DNA of 28,682 nt from JAVKDP01 sp040222185 (lineage in GTDB: Bacteria > Bacteroidota > Rhodothermia > Balneolales > Balneolaceae): contig JAVKDP010000099.1 of assembly GCA_040222185.1 (NCBI GenBank), positions 1 to 28,682 of the forward strand, written 5' to 3'. Numbering within the stretch: position 1 is the first letter of the stretch; each line of letters opens with the position of its first letter. This document shows positions 8,913 through 15,701 of the stretch, piece by piece. A program made the position numbers and the translations under genes. Below the pieces are notes generated by a model, which did no database searches, was not told the DNA's origin, and saw nothing but the letters and a program-made list of their open reading frames with translations.

Positions 8913-9305
8913 TCATTTCTCCATTTCTAAAATCCGTTCTTTAACCCTGGCTTGCAAAAACCCAATTACTGAATTCAGATTCCTCTTTACATCTATATCT
9001 TCAATCCTGATTACTCTGACTCCGAACTGCTTAAGATTATAATCCCTCATTCTGTCCTTTTCCTTTTGCCGGGGGTTATTATGAGAGCTTCCATCAATTT
9101 CGATGGCTAGTTTTATCTCATGGCAAAAGAAGTCAGCAATATATTTATACATAGGTACCTGCCGATGAAATTGGACTCCCAGCTTTCGATTCTTGATCTC
9201 TTTCCAAAGAAGTATTTCACTAAGAGTTGAGTTATTCCTTAGCTCTCTTGCATATACCCTGAGTTGAGGATTATAAGGTATGATTGTGTTCCTTGCCATA
9301 CCCAT
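8913..9305 (-). CDS. DUF559 family putative endonuclease (Vsr-like PD-(D/E)XK fold)
   Basis: A 130-residue protein matching the DUF559 family, distantly related to very-short-patch-repair endonucleases. Visible parts are RELRNNSTLSEILLWKEIKN (candidate catalytic Glu30), FHRQVPMYKYIADFF (Asp58) and LAIEIDGSSH (Glu69, Asp71). These fit the acidic residues of a PD-(D/E)XK core. VRVIRIEDIDVKRNL is the conserved C-terminal strand and helix. Starts at 9305 or 9299 (second Met) are both possible. The stop is 12 nt from the paired palindrome element at 8751-8900, so element and gene would share one transcript on this strand. No methylase or repair partner is adjacent. The nuclease activity is a fold-based inference; the biological role is unknown. 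Confidence 0.85.
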   Translation of the reverse strand: MGMARNTIIPYNPQLRVYARELRNNSTLSEILLWKEIKNRKLGVQFHRQVPMYKYIADFFCHEIKLAIEIDGSSHNNPRQKEKDRMRDYNLKQFGVRVIRIEDIDVKRNLNSVIGFLQARVKERILEMEK

Positions 9306-9356
9306 AAGAGCCGCAATAAATCTAGTCCTTACAATCTGAGATTAATTCACCCCTTT

Positions 9357-9782
9357 CTACTTAACAAAAATCTGGCTTTCATCTCCGAAAGCTTTGAACT
9401 CAAGGGCGTTTCCACTTGGGTCGAGAAAAAACATGGTAGCCTGCTCTCCCGGTTCTCCTTTAAAACGTACATAAGGTTCAATGACAAACTCTATTCCTGC
9501 CGCTTTTACCTTATCAGCTAATGCTTCCCATTCTCCCATCTTAAGGATTACTCCGAAATGACGAACCGGAACTCCATGACCGTCCACTGCACTTTTCGCG
9601 GATTCTCTTGCTTCATCAGGGCTTAAATGAGCTACAACCTGATGTCCCCACATATTAAAATCAATCCAATGGTCAGAAGTTCTACCCGTTGAACACCCTA
9701 ATATTTCAGTGTAAAAAGTATAGGTTTCTTTTAAATCTTTTACCGGAAATGCCAGGTGAAATGGTTGAATGGTATCGCTCAT
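9357..9782 (-). CDS. VOC-family (glyoxalase/dioxygenase-like) protein
   Basis: A 141-residue vicinal-oxygen-chelate protein with two beta-alpha-beta-beta-beta modules. The N-terminal half starts IQPFHLAFPVKDLKETYTFY and includes His9. The second half contains VRHFGVIL (His75) and ends with FFLDPSGNALEFKAF (Glu128). His9, His75 and Glu128 are likely metal ligands. Family activities include glyoxalase I, extradiol dioxygenase and drug-binding proteins, so the substrate cannot be told. It starts 46 bp from the divergent alpha/beta hydrolase gene, so the two may share a promoter region. The DUF559 gene lies upstream of neither: it is 51 bp past this gene's stop on the same strand. Confidence 0.85.
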   Translation of the reverse strand: MSDTIQPFHLAFPVKDLKETYTFYTEILGCSTGRTSDHWIDFNMWGHQVVAHLSPDEARESAKSAVDGHGVPVRHFGVILKMGEWEALADKVKAAGIEFVIEPYVRFKGEPGEQATMFFLDPSGNALEFKAFGDESQIFVK

Positions 9783-9828
9783 TTTTTGATTATGTTAGGT
9801 GAAGTTTATAACCAATAATACTACACAG

Positions 9829-10584
9829 ATGCCATCAAAAAAAATAGCTTTTGTCGGAGCTTTAGGAGAAACCCTTTCAGCAAAAATTGACTTACCTGAA
9901 GGTGAAGTAAAAGCATGTGCTTTATTCGCTCACTGTTTTACCTGCTCTAAGGATTTAAGAGCTGTAGGTAATATTACGAGCAAGCTCTCAGAAATTGGCA
10001 TAGCTACTTTTCGATTCGATTTCACCGGGTTGGGTCAAAGTTCTGGAGATTTCGCTGATACTAACTTTTCTTCAAATGTAGACGACCTTGTGGCTGCTTC
10101 CAGGTATATGGAACAAGAAATGGAAGCTCCCTCTATTTTGATTGGACATTCTCTAGGTGGGGCTGCTGTTCTGCAGGCTGCTCAAAAAATAAAAAGTGCG
10201 AAAGCTGTAGCTACTATTGGAGCTCCGGCAGAACCCGCTCATGTGAAAGAAAACTTCCATATGGTTCTTGATGAAATTGAAGAAAAAGGGGAAGCAAAAG
10301 TAGCACTTGCTGGCCGGCCTTTTACAATTAAGAAACAGTTTGTTGATGACCTGAATGAAACGAATATGAAGAAGTGTATCAATGAATTGGGAAAGGCGCT
10401 CATTATCTTCCATTCTCCAATCGATGAAACTGTTGGTATTAATAATGCTGCTAAAATCTTCACTGCTGCAAAGCACCCTAAAAGCTTTATTTCACTGGAT
10501 GACGCTGACCACCTTCTCCATGACAAAGAAGACAGTGAATACGTAGGTAAAGTTCTCGGGGCCTGGGCTGAGAAGTATATTTGA
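9829..10584 (+). CDS. Alpha/beta hydrolase (domain usually paired with OsmC)
   Basis: A predicted serine hydrolase. The nucleophile elbow is GHSLGG, the acid is the Asp of HSPIDETVG, and the base is the His of DADHLL. With the start used here these are about residues 108, 199 and 228. HCFTCSKDLRAVGNI after the first strands is the oxyanion region and a signature of the subfamily that in many bacteria is fused to a C-terminal OsmC peroxiredoxin-like domain. Here the protein stops after the hydrolase. I chose ATG 9829 (MPSKKIAFVG) because homology begins there; an in-frame GTG at 9799 would add ten unconserved residues. The substrate is unknown, probably an ester or acyl compound. Confidence 0.85.
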   Translation: MPSKKIAFVGALGETLSAKIDLPEGEVKACALFAHCFTCSKDLRAVGNITSKLSEIGIATFRFDFTGLGQSSGDFADTNFSSNVDDLVAASRYMEQEMEAPSILIGHSLGGAAVLQAAQKIKSAKAVATIGAPAEPAHVKENFHMVLDEIEEKGEAKVALAGRPFTIKKQFVDDLNETNMKKCINELGKALIIFHSPIDETVGINNAAKIFTAAKHPKSFISLDDADHLLHDKEDSEYVGKVLGAWAEKYI

Positions 10585-10610
10585 TTGGTGGATTAGATAC
10601 CCATTAATAC

Positions 10611-10700
10611 CGTCATCCTGAACTTGTTTCAGGATCTTATGATTTAGCTATGAGTACACAGAGAATACCTTTTAGATTTCTCGCTTCGCTCGAAATGACA
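10611..10700. repeat. REP-like composite palindromic repeat
   Basis: About 90 bp lie between the hydrolase stop and the rnhA stop. The left unit starts GTCAT and forms the hairpin TCCTGAA-cttgt-TTCAGGA (10616-10634). The right unit forms TTTC...GAAA around a GC-ttc-GC core (10677-10695) and ends in ATGAC, so the element is bounded by GTCAT/ATGAC (10612-10616 and 10695-10699). Both units resemble dispersed intergenic repeats common in bacterial genomes. Copy number in this genome cannot be seen from one window. It may also act as a bidirectional terminator between the two convergent genes. Confidence 0.6.
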
Positions 10701-10707
10701 ATTCAGA

Positions 10708-11154
10708 TTACCCAAACTTCTTCGTTTCGGATACTGCGAGCTGATCTACCCGTTCGTTTAACTCTAGCCCTGAATGCCCTTTAACCTTGATCCAACTCAC
10801 TTTATGAGGCTTCATAGCAGCCAGCATCTGCTCCCAAAGCTCTTTGTTCTCAACAGGTTTTTTATCTGATTTTCTCCACCCTTTCTTTTGCCAGTTCTCA
10901 ATCCATCCCTGTGTCATAGCATTGATGATAAGTGCGCTATCACTATGAATTTTGACATGACACGGTTTCTTCATCGCTTTCAATGCTTCAATAACAGCCT
11001 GCATCTCCATACGATTGTTGGTAGTTTGACGATCGCCGCCAGAAAGTTCTTTTTCTTTTCCATTATGAATCAGGATAGCTCCCCAGCCTCCCGGCCCCGG
11101 ATTTCCACTACATGAACCGTCGGTATAGACGATTACTTCAGGTAAATCAGACAT
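10708..11154 (-). CDS. rnhA: Ribonuclease HI
   Basis: A 148-residue RNase H1 that degrades the RNA strand of RNA-DNA hybrids. All catalytic residues are seen: Asp12 in VIYTDGSCSGNPGPGGWG, Glu50 in NNRMEMQAVI, Asp72 in HSDSALI, and Asp137 in NERVDQLA, with the mobile-loop His127 in KVKGHSGL. The basic handle (WQKKGWRKSDKKPVENKELW) places it in the E. coli RnhA type without an N-terminal hybrid-binding domain. The start overlaps the 3' end of pyrF by 8 nt (ATGTCTGA), which implies coupled translation. It ends near the composite repeat at 10611-10700. Confidence 0.95.
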   Translation of the reverse strand: MSDLPEVIVYTDGSCSGNPGPGGWGAILIHNGKEKELSGGDRQTTNNRMEMQAVIEALKAMKKPCHVKIHSDSALIINAMTQGWIENWQKKGWRKSDKKPVENKELWEQMLAAMKPHKVSWIKVKGHSGLELNERVDQLAVSETKKFG

Positions 11155-11986
11155 ATTGTTCTGTAATTTTTATCAATGATTCTTTTGTGGATTTTGCCTT
11201 TTGTGCCACATGTTCTACCCAATTCTCGTTGCCTGATCCTGCATAAATAATTCCTCGGCTGGAGTTTATTAACGGAATTCCTTCATGCTCTTTCAATGCT
11301 TCAGCAAGATCATCAATTGAACCTCCTTGCGCTCCAATTCCCGGAATAAGCAAACTTCCGTTAGAGTGATGCTTTATAACAGATGTTGCTTCCTCTGCCT
11401 GGGTTGCACCAATTACCATCCCCAAATGAGACTCTACCTGTACCGAACGCTCAAATAGCTGGTTGGCAATAAACTGAGCCATCATATCAAAACCTTCAAA
11501 TGGTTTCTTTAGAAAATCTGCTGCTCCAGGATTAGAAGTCAATGTTAATACATATACTCCTTTAGCATCATCATTCGAAAAGGCGTCAATGGTTTCAAAT
11601 CCCATAAGAGGACTAAGAGTAACTGCATCTACATTAAATTGATCAAAAAAAGCTTTTTTATAATGCTCAGCTGTTGAGCTAATATCTCCTCGTTTGGCAT
11701 CAGCAATAATGATTCTATCATCAGGAATATGATTCACTACATCCTGGAATACCACTAACCCTGCCGGGCCAAGTGATTCAAAAAAAGCAAGATTCGGTTT
11801 GTAGGCAGCACAAGAATCCTGAGTATAATCAATAACCATCTTACAGAAAAAGGCCACTTGCTCTTCCGGGGTTTCAAATTTTGCTTTTACTGCTTCTGGT
11901 AAAAGCTCAAGGTTTGGATCGAGCCCAACACAAAGTACAGATTGTGAAGCAGCTACTGCCTGATGTAATTTTTCGAGATAGGTCAT
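11147..11986 (-). CDS. pyrF: Orotidine-5'-phosphate decarboxylase (type 2)
   Basis: A 279-residue OMP decarboxylase that converts OMP to UMP, the last step of de novo pyrimidine synthesis. VLCVGLDPNLELLP near residue 18 is the phosphate/aspartate strand of the type 2 subfamily. DAKRGDISSTAEHY (96-109) carries the catalytic Lys98/Asp101 array, and LLIPGIGAQGG is the phosphate loop. The length and the DAKRGDI form fit the mycobacterial/Bacteroidetes type 2 group and not the ~235-residue E. coli type. The ATG at 11986 begins MTYLEKLHQAV, a typical start. It is the first gene of a pyrF-rnhA pair with an 8-nt overlap. No other pyrimidine genes are adjacent, although a PyrR-like protein lies 13 kb away. 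Confidence 0.94.
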   Translation of the reverse strand: MTYLEKLHQAVAASQSVLCVGLDPNLELLPEAVKAKFETPEEQVAFFCKMVIDYTQDSCAAYKPNLAFFESLGPAGLVVFQDVVNHIPDDRIIIADAKRGDISSTAEHYKKAFFDQFNVDAVTLSPLMGFETIDAFSNDDAKGVYVLTLTSNPGAADFLKKPFEGFDMMAQFIANQLFERSVQVESHLGMVIGATQAEEATSVIKHHSNGSLLIPGIGAQGGSIDDLAEALKEHEGIPLINSSRGIIYAGSGNENWVEHVAQKAKSTKESLIKITEQYV

Positions 11987-12145
11987 TCGATAAAAATATT
12001 TCCAGAAGATAACACTTACAGTTGAAAAAACTGTCTGAGTTTCTCTTTTAATCCACTCCTGCTTATGTATTTAGTTGTAAAAGGAGTTTTTCGGATGGGA
12101 TGATTTTCTTTAGATTCTCAAAAGTCCACTAACTACAAGCACATT
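11987..12145. promoter_or_regulatory. Divergent promoter region pyrF / propeller-amidohydrolase
   Basis: A 159-bp gap between two divergent starts. It is AT rich and contains a small hairpin, CAGTT-gaaaa-AACTG, around 12020-12035. I recognise no operator or riboswitch. Confidence 0.3.
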
Positions 12146-15100
12146 ATGATTTCGAACTTCCTAAAAGCATCTTTTAAGATCGCTTCAATAGTAGCTTTAA
12201 TTGCTTCCTTTTCAGTATCAACGTTTGCCCAGGATGATCCTGTAAAGAAAGACTCCACTAAAGCCGAAGAACCTAAAAAGAAAAATAACGAGCTTCCTCT
12301 TGAGCCGGCACGTACTTTTGAGTTTAACCTAAACGAAGGCTCCTGGATTTCCCTAGATGTAAGTCCTGATGGCAATACCATCGTATTCGATTTCCTTGGT
12401 GACTTATATACTATACCAGCTACAGGTGGAGAAGCAAGTCAGCTTACTGAGGGTATGCAGTTCGACAGCCAGCCACGGTTTAGCCCGGATGGTAGTAAAG
12501 TCGTATTTATTTCTGATGCTTCTGGTGGCGAAAATGTCTGGACCATTGAAGTAGAATCAAAAGAAAAAAAACAAATCTCAAAAGGGAAAACGAGCGAATT
12601 TCAATCTCCTGAATGGGTTCCGGACGGTAAATATATTATTGCCTCAAAGCAGGCAAACAGTAATCACAAAATCTGGATGTATCATGTAGATGGCGGTTCT
12701 GGGGTAGCTTTAGTTAATTCGCCAAATAACCTGAGAATGGTTGAGGGTGCTTTTGGAGACGATGAACATTTAATATGGTTTTCTAGAAGAACAGGTACAT
12801 GGAATTATAATGCTGCTCTTCCCCAGTATCAGATTGCCACTTATAACCGTGAAACTGGTGAGATGAGTACACAAAGTTCACGTTATGGATCGTCTTTCCG
12901 CCCTACTCTTTCTAATGATGGAAAGTGGTTAGTATATGGAACGAGACTGGACGAACATACCGCTCTTGTGATCAGAGATCTTAAAACAGGTGATGAGCGA
13001 TGGTTGGCTTACCCGGTTCAACATGATGACCAGGAATCAAGAGCATCGAGGGATGTACTTCCAGGAATGTCATTCACACCGGATAGTAGATCTGTAATTA
13101 CTTCTTATGGCGGAAAAATATGGAGCCTCCCCGTTGATGGAGGAGATGCTACAGAAATTCCTTTTACAGTTAATTCCAGTATTGAGCTGGGACCTGAGTT
13201 GGATTTTGACTACCCAATTGAAGACACCGAAATGTTCGAAATCACACAAATCCGTGATGCTGTTCCATCACCAGATGGTAAGACCCTTGTGTTTACGGCT
13301 CTGAATGAAATTTATACGCTCTCGCTACCCGACGGGGAACCCAAAAAACTTACTAAACTTGAAGAAACCCAAGCTCAGCCTGTTTGGTCTCCTGATGGCA
13401 AGTGGATTGCTTTTGTGACATGGACTCCTGAGGGGGGCAAACTTTATAAAGTGAGGCCAAATGGACGAAGTTTAACCCAGCTGAATGAAGAAGGTGGTGT
13501 ATTCCAGTCTCCGATTTGGTCGAACGATGGAGAGCGAATTGTATTGATTAAAGGCCTGGCTGAAGATTTCCGAAACGCTACTCGCAGATTCGCATTCAGA
13601 GGAACAAGCGACCTGATCTGGATTGATGCTGATGGCAGTGAAAACAATTTTATTACTTATACCAATGGACGTGGTAATCCCCATTTTGTGAAAGGAAACG
13701 ACCGGATTTTCTTATCAAGTTTTGGTAATGGCCTATCTTCAATTCGATGGGATGGCACGGATGAAAAGTTCCATGTGCAGGTAAGAGGGAGAGCAGCTCC
13801 CGGTTCTAGTAACAGTCCCAGGGCTTCATGGATCAGGATGGCTCCAGAAGGCGATCAAGCTTTAGCAGCAGTGGGAAATAATCTTTATGTGCTAACTGTT
13901 CCGCAGGTAGGTGGTGATGCTCCCACGATATCAGTCGGAGGCTCAAGTAGTTCATTCCCTACTTCGCAATTGACACAAATTGGTGGCCAGTTCCCATCCT
14001 GGAGTTGGGATGCAAAACGTGTACATTGGTCAATAGGTAACGCTCATGTTATTTATGACTTCGATGATGAAGTAGCATATAAAGACAGTGTAAAAGCAGC
14101 CAAAGAACTTGAAGAAGAAATGAAAGAAAAGGCAGAAGCTGACTCTTCTGCTGCTGAAACAAAAGAAGAGCCTGAAGAAAAAAAGGAGAAAGATAAAGGC
14201 TACCAACCTCATGAGTTTAAAATCAGTGTTATGGCTGAGCGAGATACACCGCAAGGAGTTCTGGTTCTGAGAGGTGCTACAGTTATTACTATGAAGGGTG
14301 ACGAAGTAATTAACAATGCTGATCTTGTAATCCGAAATAACAGGATTGAAGCGGTTGGGCCACGTGGCTCAGTTGAAATTCCATCCGGTGCTGAAACAAT
14401 AAATATGAATGGAAAAACCATTGTTCCAGGCTTTGTTGATACTCATGCTCACTTCAGGCATCCGGTAAATTTACACAGAGGTCAGTTCTGGTCGTACTTA
14501 ACTAACCTTGCATTTGGAGTGATTACTACACGTGACCCTCAGACAGCAACTACCGACGTACTTACTTATGGAGATTTGGTTGATGCTGGAAAACTCATCG
14601 GCCCACGTGTGTATTCAACGGGACCAGGGGTATTTAGTGGTGAAGGAATTAAAGATCTGGAACATGCCAGAGATGTACTCAGGAGGTATAGTGAATATTA
14701 TAATACCAAGACCATTAAAATGTATGCAGCCGGGAATCGCGAACAACGTCAATGGATTATTCAAGCTTCCAAAGAACAGGAGCTGATGCCTACTACCGAG
14801 GGCTCATTAGACTTTAAAGAAAACCTTACCCAGGTAATCGATGGATACCCTGGGCATGAGCATTCCTTCCCGGTTTTCCCTCTTTATGAAGATGTAATAG
14901 ACCTGGTTTCATATTCAAGGACAGTTTATACTCCTACGCTTCTTGTGGCATATGGTGGCCCATGGGCTGAAAATTATTTCTATGCTACGGAACGGCCCCA
15001 TGACAACCCAAAGCTTCAACACTTCATGCCGTATCAAAACCTCGACAGTCGAACCCGCAGAAGAAATGCAGGATGGTTTATGGAAGAAGAACATGTGTTT

Positions 15101-15511
15101 GAAGAGCTCGCCGTTTTTGTGAAAGATTTGGTTGAGGCTGGCGGTAGAGCTGGTGTAGGTAGCCATGGCCAGTTACAAGGTCTTGGATATCACTGGGAAC
15201 TTTGGGCTATGCAATCCGGCGGACTAAGTGAACATGATGCACTTAAAGTAGCCACTCTACAAGGTGCTGAAGCAATCGGACTGGAAACAGACTTGGGTTC
15301 AATTGAACCGGGTAAGCTTGCTGATTTAGTAATCCTTAATAGTAGCCCGCTCAGGAACATAAGAAATAGTGCTGACATCTCTCATGTAATGAAAAATGGA
15401 AGATTATTTGAAGGTGACACCTTAAATGAAATATTCCCTATGAAAAAAGAACTTGGAACCTTCTGGTGGCAAGATTGGGAACCTGTAAATGTTCCAGGAG
15501 TGAAAGAATAG
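12146..15511 (+). CDS. Exported beta-propeller (PD40/TolB-like) and amidohydrolase fusion protein
   Basis: A 1121-residue protein. Residues 1-29 form a signal peptide ending STFAQ, so it is exported, probably to the periplasm. About 60-640 holds repeated propeller blades with the PD40 pattern (SPDGNTIVF, SPDGSKVVFISDASGG, SPDGKTLVF, SPDGKWIAF). Residues ~645-690 are a highly charged, low-complexity linker rich in Glu and Lys. From ~700 an amidohydrolase begins (GATVITMKGDEVINNADLVI) with the metal motif THAHF (His767, His769). Further histidines are in PGHEHSFP (904, 906) and GSHGQLQGLGYHWEL (1007). The usual beta-8 Asp is replaced by this GSHGQ sequence, as I recall in related propeller-fused members. 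A hydrolytic role on peptides or cyclic amides is an inference. A terminator follows. Confidence 0.88.
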   Translation: MISNFLKASFKIASIVALIASFSVSTFAQDDPVKKDSTKAEEPKKKNNELPLEPARTFEFNLNEGSWISLDVSPDGNTIVFDFLGDLYTIPATGGEASQLTEGMQFDSQPRFSPDGSKVVFISDASGGENVWTIEVESKEKKQISKGKTSEFQSPEWVPDGKYIIASKQANSNHKIWMYHVDGGSGVALVNSPNNLRMVEGAFGDDEHLIWFSRRTGTWNYNAALPQYQIATYNRETGEMSTQSSRYGSSFRPTLSNDGKWLVYGTRLDEHTALVIRDLKTGDERWLAYPVQHDDQESRASRDVLPGMSFTPDSRSVITSYGGKIWSLPVDGGDATEIPFTVNSSIELGPELDFDYPIEDTEMFEITQIRDAVPSPDGKTLVFTALNEIYTLSLPDGEPKKLTKLEETQAQPVWSPDGKWIAFVTWTPEGGKLYKVRPNGRSLTQLNEEGGVFQSPIWSNDGERIVLIKGLAEDFRNATRRFAFRGTSDLIWIDADGSENNFITYTNGRGNPHFVKGNDRIFLSSFGNGLSSIRWDGTDEKFHVQVRGRAAPGSSNSPRASWIRMAPEGDQALAAVGNNLYVLTVPQVGGDAPTISVGGSSSSFPTSQLTQIGGQFPSWSWDAKRVHWSIGNAHVIYDFDDEVAYKDSVKAAKELEEEMKEKAEADSSAAETKEEPEEKKEKDKGYQPHEFKISVMAERDTPQGVLVLRGATVITMKGDEVINNADLVIRNNRIEAVGPRGSVEIPSGAETINMNGKTIVPGFVDTHAHFRHPVNLHRGQFWSYLTNLAFGVITTRDPQTATTDVLTYGDLVDAGKLIGPRVYSTGPGVFSGEGIKDLEHARDVLRRYSEYYNTKTIKMYAAGNREQRQWIIQASKEQELMPTTEGSLDFKENLTQVIDGYPGHEHSFPVFPLYEDVIDLVSYSRTVYTPTLLVAYGGPWAENYFYATERPHDNPKLQHFMPYQNLDSRTRRRNAGWFMEEEHVFEELAVFVKDLVEAGGRAGVGSHGQLQGLGYHWELWAMQSGGLSEHDALKVATLQGAEAIGLETDLGSIEPGKLADLVILNSSPLRNIRNSADISHVMKNGRLFEGDTLNEIFPMKKELGTFWWQDWEPVNVPGVKE

Positions 15512-15532
15512 TCTTCCGATCGGAATTATAAT

Positions 15533-15566
15533 CTGGGCCGGGCTTTAGCTCCGGCCTTTTTTATTT
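15533..15566 (+). terminator. Rho-independent terminator of the propeller-amidohydrolase gene
   Basis: Just past the stop at 15511 is a GC stem, GGCCGG-gctttagct-CCGGCC, followed by six T residues and an AT-rich run. The T tract lies on the + strand side, so it terminates the upstream + gene. It overlaps the 3' end of the convergent small Cys-rich gene. Confidence 0.85.
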
Positions 15567-15701
15567 ACATGTGCAATCAGGGCCACAACTTTCGTCGTGA
15601 GACGATTTTTTAAGTGGTATAACAACATATCGGTTAACCAGGTAACCCAATGCAAGAATAAGCATCCCGAAAGCAACGCCTGTTTGAAAATCCAGTTCCA
15701 T
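15561..15701 (-). CDS. FeoB-associated small Cys-rich membrane protein
   Basis: A 46-residue frame whose ATG (15701-15699) overlaps the feoB stop by one base (TAATG). It starts MELDFQTGVAFGMLILALGY, with one transmembrane helix at about 8-24. A short basic stretch (IPLKKSS) follows and the protein ends SCGPDCTCK, with three closely spaced cysteines. This matches the FeoB-associated Cys-rich membrane proteins found after feoB in many bacteria (FeoC-like position, unrelated sequence). The cysteines may bind iron or sense redox state; the role is not proven. The gene is too short to be found by length alone, but overlap, composition and position make it convincing. Its 3' end overlaps the T tract of a terminator for the opposite strand. 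Confidence 0.85.
   Translation of the reverse strand: MELDFQTGVAFGMLILALGYLVNRYVVIPLKKSSHDESCGPDCTCK

Noticed and set aside
12133..12381. Minus-strand frame across the start of the propeller-amidohydrolase gene
   Set aside because: Antisense to a signal peptide and coding start; no family resemblance.
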